From assembly GCF_018326265.1 (NCBI RefSeq), contig NZ_AP023360.1:3587501-3651500 (forward strand): a stretch of 64,000 nt of DNA, given 5' to 3'. The translations under genes were made by a program, and so were the position numbers. The DNA comes from Catellatospora sp. IY07-71. GTDB taxonomy: Bacteria > Actinomycetota > Actinomycetes > Mycobacteriales > Micromonosporaceae. The notes beneath the pieces were generated by a model. The model saw only the letters and a program-made list of their open reading frames with translations, was not told the DNA's origin and did not search any database. Positions 1 to 8,533 of the stretch are shown here, in pieces. How positions within the stretch are numbered: position 1 is the stretch's first letter; every line of letters starts with the position of its first letter.

Positions 1-1
1 C

Positions 2-199
2 TGTGACGGACTGGTTCCTCGGCAGACGATCAATCATTTTCGTGACGCGGAGCCCAAGCGATATCAGCGTGAGCGGGCGCGGGACAGGTCGCTGCTGTTC
101 GTCGCCGCGACCCGGGCTCGCGATGAGCTCGCCGTGTTCTGGCACGGCACACCCAGCCCGTTCCTCACCCATCGGCTGGTGCAGCAACAGGCAGGCTGA
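2..199 (+). CDS. UvrD/Rep-like helicase, C-terminal fragment (5' end outside window)
   Basis: This open frame enters from the left edge in the second base position and ends with TGA at 197-199. It encodes the last 65 residues of a larger protein. The segment RSLLFVAATRARDEL matches the conserved late motif of superfamily 1 UvrD/Rep/PcrA DNA helicases (motif VI region, 'LLYVAxTRAR'), which couples ATP hydrolysis to strand separation. Actinomycete UvrD-like proteins often continue with a W-H-G-x-P-S-x-F-L stretch as seen here. No start codon is in the window, so length, N-terminal domains and operon context cannot be judged. The kinase gene begins 44 bases downstream on the same strand and may be cotranscribed. 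The family call is good; the exact subfamily is unknown. Confidence 0.75.
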   Translation, partial: CDGLVPRQTINHFRDAEPKRYQRERARDRSLLFVAATRARDELAVFWHGTPSPFLTHRLVQQQAG

Positions 200-243
200 C
201 ACGGCACAATGGGCTCCGGTCCACCCACGGAACGGAGCCCGTC

Positions 244-1695
244 GTGATCTCGTCCGCGCTCGTCGCCGGTCGCTACGAGCTGATCGACGACCCGCTCCGC
301 GGCAGCATGGGTGAGGTATACCGGGCCTACGACACGCATCTCGACCGCGAGGTCGCAGTCAAGGTCATCCACCGTGATCTGCTTGGCGGTGACCTGGAAA
401 CCGAGCTGGTGCGACGCTTCCGACGCGAGGCCCGCCTCACGGCGAAGGCCGCCCACCCCGGCGTGCCGGCGGTCTACGACGTCGGCGTCGACCGTGATCG
501 CCACTATGTGGTGATGGAGCTCATCCACGGTGCCACGCTGCGGGACCTGCTCGACGAACTGCAGCCGCTTCCCATCGCATGGGTGACCTTCATCGCCGCC
601 CAGATCTGCGCGGTTCTCGCGCGTACGCATGAGCTGGCGCTCATCCACCGTGATCTCAAACCGGACAATGTGATGATCTGTGCTGACGGCACTGTCAAGG
701 TTATCGACTTCGGCGTCGCCATCCTGGCCGACGCGGGTCCGTCCTCCCGCCTTACCCCCGTCGGCGCCACCGCGGGTGACACCCGCTACCAGGCACCCGA
801 GCGGCTGCTCGGCATCGCCACACCGCAGAGTGACCTGTTCTCCCTCGGCAGGGTCATCCAGGACATGCTGCGCGACCACGTCGACGCGCCGGCAGAGCAC
901 GTCATGCTGAGCGGAGAACTCACGCGGCGCCAACCTGAACTGCGGCCCGGAAACGCGACGGAGGTGTTTCACAGGCTGGAGCCGCTCCTCGGTGCGCTTC
1001 CACCGCTACCCGGCTTCGTGACCCGCAGGCAGGAACGATCACTGAGACTCTACGAGCAGACACTGCCATTTCTGTCGAACGCTGTCACGGCACGGAAAGC
1101 CCCGGCCGCGCCGTCCGGGCCGGAGACAGGGCCACGTCAGCATCGTGTCCGCGCCGAGAAGTACGCCGATGCGGGTCAGTTCGGCCGCGCCCTGCGTATT
1201 CTCGAAAGCGCGATCGAGCTGGCGGATCGTCAGCACGACCAGGCGGCGGTTGCCGACCTGCGCCGGGATCTCGCGGCCGTCCTGGTTCGGTCCGGTGACT
1301 CCAGGCAGGCAGTCGATGCATGCGGCAAGGCCGTCGATGCGATCGCGGGCAGGATCGCAGCCACTCATCCCGCCATGGCGGCGCTACGCCTGGCGAAGGC
1401 ACGCAGCCACGTCGCCATAGGCGAGATCCCTGAGGCGTGCGCCACCTACCAGGCATTGATCGATGATTTCGCCGCCGCTGGGCTCGTGCTCCCCGAGGCC
1501 GTCGAGGCTCGGATGGAATCGGCGGCGCTGCTCGCTGTCCAAGGAGAAGTTGCCCGTGCCGTGGCGCTGGTGAACCTTTTGATTAAGGAATCACATCCGG
1601 CGGTCGATCCGGCCCGGGCGAACGGACTGCTGGCGGCGATGCGGGAGCTGATGCACGACGCCGAGGTGCAAGCAAGCAGATCGGATGGATGCTGA
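244..1695 (+). CDS. Serine/threonine protein kinase with C-terminal helical/TPR-like region
   Basis: This 483-residue Hanks-type kinase phosphorylates Ser/Thr of unknown targets. The kinase domain covers about residues 8-230. It shows a glycine loop variant (LRGSMGEV), the lysine of VAVKVI, the catalytic HRDLKPDN at 135-142 with Asp137, DFG at 155-157 and an APE-like APERL. The glycine loop lacks the usual GxGxxG spacing but keeps the last glycine. No transmembrane helix follows, so it is probably cytosolic, unlike PknB-type receptors. Residues ~290-475 are alanine-rich repeated helices resembling TPR units, a likely partner-binding scaffold. The GTG start at 244 is chosen because the kinase homology begins at once (VAGRYELI). 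It follows the helicase fragment by 44 bases and precedes a convergent gene. Confidence 0.9.
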   Translation: MISSALVAGRYELIDDPLRGSMGEVYRAYDTHLDREVAVKVIHRDLLGGDLETELVRRFRREARLTAKAAHPGVPAVYDVGVDRDRHYVVMELIHGATLRDLLDELQPLPIAWVTFIAAQICAVLARTHELALIHRDLKPDNVMICADGTVKVIDFGVAILADAGPSSRLTPVGATAGDTRYQAPERLLGIATPQSDLFSLGRVIQDMLRDHVDAPAEHVMLSGELTRRQPELRPGNATEVFHRLEPLLGALPPLPGFVTRRQERSLRLYEQTLPFLSNAVTARKAPAAPSGPETGPRQHRVRAEKYADAGQFGRALRILESAIELADRQHDQAAVADLRRDLAAVLVRSGDSRQAVDACGKAVDAIAGRIAATHPAMAALRLAKARSHVAIGEIPEACATYQALIDDFAAAGLVLPEAVEARMESAALLAVQGEVARAVALVNLLIKESHPAVDPARANGLLAAMRELMHDAEVQASRSDGC

Positions 1696-1741
1696 CGCCA
1701 GGTCGGCGCGGGTCATCGGAGCCTCTGCGTACGGGTCCCTT

Positions 1742-2569
1742 TCACGCCGCACCAATCCGGCGAGGTGCGTCACGCCGGGGCGGCCAGGGGATGATCGGCG
1801 AAGTGGTGGCCTGGTAGTCGGCGTACTCCGGGTAGCGGGAGCGGGTGATGCTCTCGGTGAACATCGTCGAGCCGACGAACAGCAGCGTCAGCAGCACCGG
1901 CCCGGCGATGGTCCACTGCAGCACCGACCCGGCCGCGGCGGCGCCGAACCCGAACACCACCCACCACTGCGCCTGCTCGAAGAAGTAGTTGGGGTGCCGC
2001 GAGAAGCGGAACAGCCCCGCACGCATGAACCGCGACTCCGGCTCCCGCCCGGCCGCGAGCGCCGCGTGCTTGGCCCGGTGGAAGTCCCACTGCTGCTGGT
2101 CGGCCACGGTCTCCCCGGCCAGCAGCCCCAGGAACACCACCGCGAGCACGACCTCCACCGCGCCGAACCCGCCCGGGTGGGTCAGCGCCGTGTACGCCGG
2201 CAGGCTGATCAGCAGCAGGATGAGGTTCTGGTACACCGTGATGAACAGCAGGTTGAACAGCTCGAACGCCCACCGCGGCAGCCGCGCGCGCAGGATCGGC
2301 CACCGGTAGTCCTCGCCGCCCGGCGCGTACCCGCCCCGCCGCGCGAAGTTGAACGTCAGCCGCGCGCCCCAGAGCAGCACCAGCACCGCCAGCACGTTCA
2401 GGCGGGTGTCGGCGAAGTCCGCGGCGGCGGCGAACACGCCCACGTACACCACCGGCACGATCGACCAGATCCGGTCGACCCATGAGTGCTCCCCGCTGAC
2501 CAGCGAGGCGATCCAGGTCAGCGCGCATACACCGGCGCAGATCCACAGGCAGACGATGAGGGCGTCCAT
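1742..2569 (-). CDS. DUF1295-family membrane protein (steroid 5-alpha-reductase-like)
   Basis: This is a 275-residue polytopic membrane protein with about six to seven hydrophobic helices. The C-terminal half has the family signature FRFSRHPNYFFEQAQWW and later RYPEYADYQ, typical of DUF1295 / isoprenylcysteine methyltransferase-like reductases. Known relatives bind NADPH or SAM at the C-terminal helices and act on lipids or sterol-like substrates; the substrate here is unknown. An upstream in-frame extension to 2791 exists, but the ATG at 2569 is preferred because MDALIVCLWICAGV begins the first membrane helix and the extension overlaps the divergent YbaB-like gene. It converges with the kinase gene across a 46-base gap. 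The divergent 132-base gap to 2702 should hold both promoters. Confidence 0.85.
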   Translation of the reverse strand: MDALIVCLWICAGVCALTWIASLVSGEHSWVDRIWSIVPVVYVGVFAAAADFADTRLNVLAVLVLLWGARLTFNFARRGGYAPGGEDYRWPILRARLPRWAFELFNLLFITVYQNLILLLISLPAYTALTHPGGFGAVEVVLAVVFLGLLAGETVADQQQWDFHRAKHAALAAGREPESRFMRAGLFRFSRHPNYFFEQAQWWVVFGFGAAAAGSVLQWTIAGPVLLTLLFVGSTMFTESITRSRYPEYADYQATTSPIIPWPPRRDAPRRIGAA

Positions 2570-2701
2570 GATCGGGCACTGTAACGGCCGCGTCCCGCCC
2601 GCTCCATGGCCGTTCGGTCGGCGTTCGATCGTCGATCTACATCGGGACGCATGTGTTAGGTTGCGGAGCGAGTGGATTTGCGCCGTACTGGGGAGGCTGG
2701 C

Positions 2702-3115
2702 ATGGTCCGCGACTTCGATGATCTGTTGTCTGGTACACGCGCTGAGCTGGAGCGCCTCCGCTCGGCGCCGCCCCCGGTCGACGGCCCGCAACCCGCGACC
2801 GGCGTCGGCAAGGCGCTCGACGGCCGCATCGAGGCTGAGATGGGCGCCGACGGCAAGCTCGCCCGCCTGGTCCTCGACCCCGCCGTGATGCGCATGGACG
2901 AGAAGATGCTCGCCCGCGAGATCATCACCGCCGTCAACACCGCCTGGGCCGCCCGCACCGGCGTCGACGACGCCACCGCCGCGGTCGCGGCCATCGACCA
3001 GCAGGCCCTCGGCGAGCGCCTGACCGAGCTGCAGGACCAGGGCCTGGCCGCGATGAAGCGCTACACCGACGGCATCCAGGTCCTGCTGGACCGGCTCGAT
3101 CGGCGGGTGCCCTGA
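2702..3115 (+). CDS. YbaB/EbfC-family nucleoid-associated-like protein
   Basis: This 137-residue acidic protein has an N-terminal helix (DFDDLLSGTRAELERLRS), a central segment in which GADGKLARLVLDP is the typical YbaB/EbfC beta-strand core, and a helical tail. Family members bind DNA or act as small dimeric scaffolds; divergent actinomycete copies are common at the head of WXG100/type VII toxin loci. ATG 2702 is preferred over GTG 2672 because of the strong ribosome site GGGAGG just upstream. Its stop overlaps the start of the next coding remnant (TGATG at 3113-3117), implying translational coupling in the ancestral operon. That partner is now a pseudogene, so this gene is probably a leftover of a toxin-delivery operon. 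Confidence 0.75.
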   Translation: MVRDFDDLLSGTRAELERLRSAPPPVDGPQPATGVGKALDGRIEAEMGADGKLARLVLDPAVMRMDEKMLAREIITAVNTAWAARTGVDDATAAVAAIDQQALGERLTELQDQGLAAMKRYTDGIQVLLDRLDRRVP

Positions 3116-3320
3116 TGTGCGACACGAAAGTCGACGCTGATGGGCCGTGCTAGGAGAAGCTGAACACCGGACAGTCCGTCCAGCACACTGTCGAGGCCCT
3201 GTCGAAGCTCATCGGCGAGCTGGACCGCTTCGGCGAGCCCTGGGGCGACGACGACCTCGGCTCACCAATCGCCCTGAGTTACCAGGGCATCTACGCCGCC
3301 TTCAGAAAGACTTTCGGTGG

Positions 3321-4681
3321 ATACTCTGGCCCTCAGGCCGGAGAGGAAACAGAACCCCTGCGGAGCAGGACGAGAGAAGCTGATCCGCCGCCGAGGCGGT
3401 ACGGCGTCCACCCGCACCTCGTCGCTCGAACCGCAGTGCGTCCCTTTAGGATTCATGCTGTGTCCAGGACCGTGAAGCGGGCGTTCAAATTCCGCTTCTA
3501 CCCGACCGATGTACAGGCAGAACAGCTGTCGCGGACGTTCGGGTGCGTCCGGCTGGTCTACAACATGGCCCTGGCCGCCCGCACCGAGGCGTGGACCCAG
3601 CGCCGGGAGCGGGTCAATTACAACGCGACCTCGGCCCTGCTCACCGGGTGGAAGAAGACCGAGGACCTGGCGTTTCTCAACGAGGTGTCGTCCGTGCCGC
3701 TGCAGCAGGCGCTGCGGCACCTGCAGACCGCGTTCGGCAACTTCTGGGCAAATCGCGCCAACCATCCGAGCTTCAAGAGCAAGAAGCGCTCGCGCCGCTC
3801 GGCGGAGTACACCGCCAGCGCGTTTCGCTGGCGCGACGGCACGCTGACCCTGGCCAAGATGACCGAACCCCTCGACATCGTGTGGTCGCGGCCGCTGCCC
3901 GGCGGTGTGTTCCCCTCGACGGTGACCGTGTCGTGCGACGCGGCCGGGCGCTGGTTCGTGTCCCTGCTATGCGACGACGTGATCACCCAGACCCCCGCCA
4001 CGGGCAGTGTCGGGATCGACGCGGGACTGGACAGCTTGCTCACCCTGTCCACCGGCGAGAAGATCATCAATCCACGGCACGAACGCGCCGACCGGCACCG
4101 GCTGACTCGTGCGCAACGCGACCTCGCCCGCAAGCAGAAGGGCTCGGCCAACCGGGCCAAGGCCCGGATCAAGGTTGCCCGCATCCACGCCCGGATCGCC
4201 GACCGCAGGCGCGACCACCTGCACAAACTGACGACTCGGCTCGTTCGTGAAACCCAAACGATCGTGATCGAGGACCTGACCGTCCGTAACATGGTCAAGA
4301 ACCACCGCCTGGCCCGCGCGATCAGCGACGCGGCCTGGCGGCAGCTGCGCACCATGCTGGAGTACAAGGCCGCCTGGCACGGCCGGGACCTGGTCGTCGT
4401 GGACCGCTGGTTCCCGTCGACCAGACTGTGCTCGGCATGCGGCGCGCTCGTAGAACGGATGCCGCTGGACGTGCGGTCGTGGACCTGCTCCTGCGGGCGT
4501 ACCCACGACCGTGACGTCAACGCGGCCCGCAACATCCTGGCCGCCGGACTGGCGGTGACAGCCTGCGGAGACGGTGTAAGACCTCAACGAGAGTTCTCTC
4601 GGACGGGGCGGTCGTCGGCGAAACAGGAAAACCCAAGGGCGACCAAGGGAATCCCCGTCCTTTGGGCGGGGAGGATGTCAA
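3321..4681 (+). mobile_element. IS200/IS605-type tnpB-only element, copy 1
   Basis: The boundaries come from comparison with the second copy at 31882-33245. The left end has the hairpin CTCTGGCC-CTCA-GGCCGGAG (3324-3343, one G-T mismatch). The right end has CCCCGTCC-TTT-GGGCGGGG (4653-4671) followed by AGGATGTCAA. Both copies share GTGGATAC just before the left hairpin, so the exact left cut and target-adjacent motif are uncertain by a few bases. No target duplication is seen, as expected for this family. There is no tnpA, so movement would need a transposase in trans. The element lies inside the toxin pseudogene. Confidence 0.8.
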
Positions 4682-4710
4682 GGACTGCTTCGGCTCCAAC
4701 GTGGAGCTGA
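3460..4710 (+). CDS. tnpB: TnpB RNA-guided nuclease-like protein, copy 1
   Basis: This TnpB (OrfB, DUF559/transposase_35-like) protein has an intact RuvC-type active site: Asp187 in GIDAGL, Glu271 in IVIEDL and Asp352 in DRDVNAARN. The zinc finger is complete, with cysteines at 324, 327, 343 and 345 (CSAC...CSC). The N-terminal FKFRFYPTDVQAEQL is the family signature. TnpB proteins are RNA-guided DNA nucleases that favour element retention. GTG 3460 is chosen because copy 2 aligns from the equivalent GTG and homology starts there; the frame extends upstream only through element leader and pseudogene. The frame does not stop inside the element but runs past the right end to 4710, so the last ~10 residues come from flanking DNA. 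About 90% alike to the copy at 32021. Confidence 0.9.
   Translation: MSRTVKRAFKFRFYPTDVQAEQLSRTFGCVRLVYNMALAARTEAWTQRRERVNYNATSALLTGWKKTEDLAFLNEVSSVPLQQALRHLQTAFGNFWANRANHPSFKSKKRSRRSAEYTASAFRWRDGTLTLAKMTEPLDIVWSRPLPGGVFPSTVTVSCDAAGRWFVSLLCDDVITQTPATGSVGIDAGLDSLLTLSTGEKIINPRHERADRHRLTRAQRDLARKQKGSANRAKARIKVARIHARIADRRRDHLHKLTTRLVRETQTIVIEDLTVRNMVKNHRLARAISDAAWRQLRTMLEYKAAWHGRDLVVVDRWFPSTRLCSACGALVERMPLDVRSWTCSCGRTHDRDVNAARNILAAGLAVTACGDGVRPQREFSRTGRSSAKQENPRATKGIPVLWAGRMSRTASAPTWS
4530..4697 (+). ncRNA. Candidate omega RNA (reRNA) scaffold plus guide, tnpB copy 1
   Basis: In characterised IS200/IS605 elements the guide RNA of TnpB spans the 3' end of tnpB and the right end, and its guide is the flanking DNA just outside the element. 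Here the segment to 4681 is well conserved with copy 2, including the right-end hairpin, and ends in TGTCAA. The predicted guide would begin at 4682 (GGACTGCTTCGGCTCC). The 5' limit is a guess. The assignment is by family knowledge; no transcript evidence is visible. Confidence 0.4.
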
Positions 4711-5029
4711 TCGACGAGTGCGCCTAACGCATCGGCACCGCCGCCGACGACTACACCGCCGCCGCCCGCACCGACCGGATCGCGGCGAACGTGCCGGACC
4801 TCGCGCTGCAGGAGGCGCCGACACATGGGTATGCAGCTGCTGGTAACCAGGCGCTGTGGGCGCGCGAGCAGGCGGGCCTGCCGACCGGCCCCGACGCCCT
4901 GGCGGAGATGTCGGTCGACAACAAGCGGCTGTTCGGCGGCAGCGCGGGTTCGTCGGCCGAATGCTGCGCCAACTGCACCGGTATCCTGGGCGGCGTCGAC
5001 GCCATCCCCGGCAAGAAGACGACGTTCCC

Positions 5030-5377
5030 ATGAGTCTGCAGGAGTACGCGATGCGGGTGCCGCTCGACGAGGCGGATTTCGACGACGCCGACCGGCTCGT
5101 CTACGGCGGGCAGCTGTTCACGGGCGTCGCCGTGGAGGCCGACGAGGACGGCGTGCTGCTCGGCGAGACCAGCTACCGCGACGGCGTGCAGGACGGCCCG
5201 GAGCGCAACTTCCGCGACGACGGCTCGGTCAGCCTGGAGAACGTCTACCGGTTCGGCATCATCCGCGAGTCGCGCCGGTGGCACGCCAACGGGCGCCTGG
5301 CGTACGAGATGCACGCCGACGAGTTCGGCCGGATGGAGACCGCGCGGCACTGGGACGCCGACGGCAACCCCGAGTAG
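5030..5377 (+). CDS. YwqK-family antitoxin / immunity protein
   Basis: This 115-residue acidic protein contains MORN-like repeats typical of YwqK antitoxins: G-x-L-x-x-G-V, then SYRDGVQDGPERNFRDDG and WHANGRLAYEMHADEFG. In Bacillus-type and actinomycete loci YwqK partners YwqJ deaminase toxins delivered by type VII-like systems and neutralises them in the cytosol. The start ATG 5030 overlaps the stop of the preceding toxin remnant (ATGA), showing that the pair was once translationally coupled. The frame is complete with normal codon use although its toxin is destroyed. It therefore looks like an orphan immunity gene, possibly kept for protection against neighbours. Family confidence is good; the partner identity is inferred. 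Confidence 0.75.
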   Translation: MSLQEYAMRVPLDEADFDDADRLVYGGQLFTGVAVEADEDGVLLGETSYRDGVQDGPERNFRDDGSVSLENVYRFGIIRESRRWHANGRLAYEMHADEFGRMETARHWDADGNPE

Positions 5378-5400
5378 GGGACGCCGCCGGCGTCGTGGCG

Positions 5401-5532
5401 TCACATCGGCGGCGGTGGGACCGGCGGGATCGGCGACGGGCTGGGCGCCGGTGACGGCGGCGCCGGAGGCACCGGCGGCTGCGGCGGCTCCGGGACCGGC
5501 ATGGGCTGCACGGGATCGTTCGGGTCGGTCAT
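5401..5532 (-). CDS. Short proline-rich protein (43 aa), unknown function
   Basis: Read on the minus strand from ATG 5532, this short frame starts MTDPNDPVQP and continues almost entirely as P, V, A, S and M, ending PPVPPPPM. About half of the residues are proline, so it should form an extended polyproline segment rather than a fold. A strong ribosome site (AGGAGG, reverse complement of 5539-5544) lies just upstream of the start, which is the main reason to call it. It is divergent from the DUF3040-like gene at 5699 across 166 bases. I do not recognise a family. It could be a spurious frame in a GC-rich stretch, but the ribosome site and clean start argue for translation. Confidence 0.5.
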   Translation of the reverse strand: MTDPNDPVQPMPVPEPPQPPVPPAPPSPAPSPSPIPPVPPPPM

Positions 5533-5698
5533 CTCTTCGCCTCCTGTTTCCGGTGTCTGTGACGTACCCGGAGGAAGGCCGCCGCCAAACAGCGCGCATC
5601 CGATCCGTGCCCAAATGGCGCAGCGGGCCCCACCGAGGCATAGAAGGGCGTGGGGGCGGGTAGGACGTCGGCACGGACACACGAATGAGGTGGGGACG

Positions 5699-6025
5699 AT
5701 GCCGCTGGAGCCGGAGGAGCTTGCCCGTCTGGAGGTCCTGGCCGCGCAGACGCGGACCGCCGACCCTAGTTTCGTGTTCGGCCTGAGCACCGGTAACGCC
5801 TGCGCGCCGGTCGAGTACCGCAGGCGGGCCGCGGCCCGGCTCGGCTTCGCGCTGGCGGCCGCGTCCCTGCTGCTGGCCGTCGTGCTGCTGCTGGTGGGCT
5901 GGCTCGGCGGGGGCCTGGTCGCCCTGTTCGCCGCGGCCGGTGCGGCGACCGCGGCCCGGCGGTGCGCGCTGCAGCCCGGGATCGTCCCGGCCGGCCGCCG
6001 CGGCGCACACGACATCCCGGCCTGA
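5699..6025 (+). CDS. DUF3040-like small membrane protein
   Basis: This is a 108-residue protein. The N-terminus MPLEPEELARLEVLAAQTRTADPSF matches the pattern of actinobacterial DUF3040 proteins, which begin with a short acidic amphipathic helix before the membrane. It is followed by RRRAAARLGFALAAASLLL and a second hydrophobic stretch LVALFAAAGAATAA, giving two membrane helices, then a short basic tail. Function is unknown for the family; members are often growth or cell-envelope associated. ATG 5699 is chosen because the family motif begins there; the in-frame extension to 5501 overlaps the promoter of the divergent short gene. It is transcribed alone, ahead of the protease gene at 6193. Confidence 0.7.
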   Translation: MPLEPEELARLEVLAAQTRTADPSFVFGLSTGNACAPVEYRRRAAARLGFALAAASLLLAVVLLLVGWLGGGLVALFAAAGAATAARRCALQPGIVPAGRRGAHDIPA

Positions 6026-6192
6026 GCAGGCGCGCCTGTCGGCAGCGGCCGACACGGACGTGCGTCGTCCGTGACAGCCGTGTCACGGAAGCCCGGCCCG
6101 GTGGTGGAGAGATCATCTAGCCGTCCTGTGTGAGGCTCCGCGGGGTGGAGCGATGCTGCTCTACTTCTTGCGCCCCGGGGAGGGACCAACAA

Positions 6193-8505
6193 ATGAGGAA
6201 GCTCACCGTCACCGCTGTCGCCGGTGCGGCAGGTGTGGCGATGGTCGTCGCCGCCCTGCAGTGGCCGGCCGGCGCGACGCCCGCCGGTGACACCGGCGCG
6301 GGCCGCGCCGCGGTGGACACCGCCGCGCACCGGCCCCACAACCGGCCCGGCCCGCGCACCGAGCAGTGGATCGGCAAGCGCAAGGCGGCGCTGGACCTGC
6401 TCGCCCGCGGCAAGGCGCGGATGGACGCCAACGGCAACGTCACCGTCGACGCCGAGAGCAACAACGTCGTCGAGGTCGCGTTCGAGAAGACCGACAAGAT
6501 CTTCACCATCCTGTCCGAGTTCGGCACGCAGAGCGTGGGCCGCTACGGCACCACCGCCGGGCCGCTGCACAACGAGATCCCGCAGCCGGACCGGGCCACG
6601 GACAACTCGACGGTCTGGGCCGCCGACTTCAACACGGCGCACTACGAGCAGCTGTTCAACGGCTCGGGCGAGTCGATGAAGAGCTACTACGAGGCGCTGT
6701 CGTCGGGTAAGTACTCGGTCACCAACACCGTCAGCGACTGGGTGCAGGTGCCCTACAACGCCTCCTACTACGGCGACAACGCCATCGAGGACAACGGCGG
6801 CTCGTGGGCGTTCATCCAGGACACCGGCAACGCCTGGTTCCAGCACGCCCGCGCGACCATGAGCACCGAGCAGATCAACGCCTACCTGGCGCAGTTCGAC
6901 GTGTGGGACCGCTACGACTTCGACGGCGACGGCAACTTCGACGAGTCGGACGGCTACATCGACCACTTCCAGGCCGTGCACGCCGGTGAGGGCGAGGACG
7001 CCGGCGGCGGCGCCCAGGGCGAGGACGCCATCTGGTCGCACCGCTGGTACGTCAACCCCACCGACTTCGGCCTGACCGGCCCGAGCGTCGGCGGCCAGGC
7101 GAACCTGTCCGGCGGTGCCCGCATCGGCGACTCGAACTACTGGCTGGGCGACTACACCACCGAGCCGGAGAACGGCGGCCTGGGCGTGTTCGCCCACGAG
7201 TTCGGCCACGACCTGGGTCTGCCGGACTACTACGACACCAACGGCGGCGAGAACACCACCGCGTTCTGGACCCTGATGAGCTCCGGCTCGTGGCTGGGCC
7301 ACGGGGCCGCGGCGGGCGAGGGCATCGGCACGACCCCCGGCCTGATGGGCCCGGAGGAGAAGCTGTTCCTCGGCTGGCTCGACTACCGCGAGGTCGAACT
7401 GGGCCAGAGCGGCACGTTCCAGCTGGACCCGGCGCAGGACGGCACCGCCGCCAACGCGCAGGCGATCAAGGTGAACCTGCCGCCGGCGAGCACGTCGACC
7501 ACGTACACGACGCCCGCGTCGGGCCAGTACGCCTGGTGGACCGGCAGCGCCGACCAGCTCAACGAGACGCTGTCGCACCCCGTGCCGGCCGCGGCGAAGA
7601 TCACCGTGACCGCCAAGGCCTGGTACGACATCGAGGCCGGGTACGACTACCTGTACGCCGAGTACTCGACCAACGGCGGCGCCACCTGGTCGCAGCTGGG
7701 CCAGCCGGTCACCGGCTCGTCGAGCGGCAAGTGGGCCACGCTGCGCTACTCCTACACCGCGGGCGGCGCGGCGACGCAGTTCCGGTTCCGCTACCAGACC
7801 GACGGCGGCGTGCACTTCGCCGGCGCGTTCATCGACGACGTCATCGTCAAGGCGGGCAACACGACCGTGCTCACCGACGACGTCGAGCAGCCCGGCCAGT
7901 GGACCGCGACGGGCCGCTGGCAGCGTTCCACCGGCACCGTGACCACCACGGCCGACCGGTACTACCTGCTGGAGAACCGCCAGTACACCGGGTACGACAG
8001 CACCCTGCAGACCGGCCCGTACCAGTTCAGCTACGCCTACAGCGCGCCGAACAAGGTCGAGTTCTTCGCGTTCCAGCCCGGCATGCTGGTGTGGTACGTC
8101 AACCACGCGATGGAGGACAACAACACCTCCGCGCACCCGGGCAGCGGCCTGTCGCTGCCGGTGGACGCCCGGCCCGTGCCGTTCGCGTACGCCGACGGGA
8201 CCCGGCCCAGCAACCGCCGCCAGCCGTTCGACGCGACCTTCGGCATCCAGCCGGTGGGGCAGCTGTGCCTGCACAAGGAGGCGCTGGTCGGCAGCGGCAA
8301 GTCGCAGACCGTGCAGACGCTGGCGGCGTGCGCGCCGGGTGACGACGGCATCGCGGCGTTCGCCGACGCCAACCCGGACGCGTACTACAGCACCGCCAAC
8401 CCGCAGGGCAGCGTCAAGGTCGCCGGCCACGGCGTGACCGCGACCGTCACGGCCCAGTCGGGCAACGTGCTGACCGTCAGCGTGGTCAACCCGTCCGTGG
8501 GCTGA
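6193..8505 (+). CDS. Secreted immune-inhibitor-A-type metalloprotease (peptidase M6)
   Basis: This 770-residue secreted zinc protease has an N-terminal signal peptide (KLTVTAVAGAAGVAMVVAAL) followed by a propeptide-like region. The catalytic motif HEFGHDLGLPDYYD begins at His335, matching HExxHxxGxxD of M6 proteases such as InhA. A D-G-D-G-N-F-D-E-S-D segment near residue 244 may bind calcium. Residues ~440-560 (QYAWWTGSADQLNETLSHPV onward) form the non-catalytic beta-rich domain usual for the family. It would degrade extracellular proteins. ATG 6193 is preferred over the upstream 6130 because the signal peptide starts there and AGGGA precedes it. A long perfect stem-loop follows the stop at 8534. 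It appears monocistronic. Confidence 0.9.
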   Translation: MRKLTVTAVAGAAGVAMVVAALQWPAGATPAGDTGAGRAAVDTAAHRPHNRPGPRTEQWIGKRKAALDLLARGKARMDANGNVTVDAESNNVVEVAFEKTDKIFTILSEFGTQSVGRYGTTAGPLHNEIPQPDRATDNSTVWAADFNTAHYEQLFNGSGESMKSYYEALSSGKYSVTNTVSDWVQVPYNASYYGDNAIEDNGGSWAFIQDTGNAWFQHARATMSTEQINAYLAQFDVWDRYDFDGDGNFDESDGYIDHFQAVHAGEGEDAGGGAQGEDAIWSHRWYVNPTDFGLTGPSVGGQANLSGGARIGDSNYWLGDYTTEPENGGLGVFAHEFGHDLGLPDYYDTNGGENTTAFWTLMSSGSWLGHGAAAGEGIGTTPGLMGPEEKLFLGWLDYREVELGQSGTFQLDPAQDGTAANAQAIKVNLPPASTSTTYTTPASGQYAWWTGSADQLNETLSHPVPAAAKITVTAKAWYDIEAGYDYLYAEYSTNGGATWSQLGQPVTGSSSGKWATLRYSYTAGGAATQFRFRYQTDGGVHFAGAFIDDVIVKAGNTTVLTDDVEQPGQWTATGRWQRSTGTVTTTADRYYLLENRQYTGYDSTLQTGPYQFSYAYSAPNKVEFFAFQPGMLVWYVNHAMEDNNTSAHPGSGLSLPVDARPVPFAYADGTRPSNRRQPFDATFGIQPVGQLCLHKEALVGSGKSQTVQTLAACAPGDDGIAAFADANPDAYYSTANPQGSVKVAGHGVTATVTAQSGNVLTVSVVNPSVG

Positions 8506-8533
8506 TCCGGCAGGCAGAACGAAGCGCTCAGCC

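Larger units (their letters stand above)
3115..5033 (+). pseudogene. Decayed WXG100-type polymorphic toxin with YwqJ-like deaminase tail, split by a tnpB element
   Basis: The left part (from ATG 3115, in-frame TAG at 3151-3153) reads as a WXG100-like helical domain: TVEALSKLIGELDRFGEPWG, then DDLGSPIALSYQGIYAAF. The tnpB element interrupts it near 3320. The right part resumes at about 4682 with DCFGSNVELIDECA, a TAA at 4725-4727, then RIGTAADDYTAAARTDRIAA. It runs without a middle region into a C-terminal piece ending in ECCANCTGILGG and a short tail, with stop at 5031. The CxxC motif beside a YwqK-type immunity gene suggests a YwqJ-like nucleic-acid deaminase, but the rest of the catalytic domain is largely lost. 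Removing 3321-4681 restores one reading frame. Two nonsense codons, the insertion and an apparent internal deletion make it non-functional. The deaminase assignment is inference. Confidence 0.65.
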
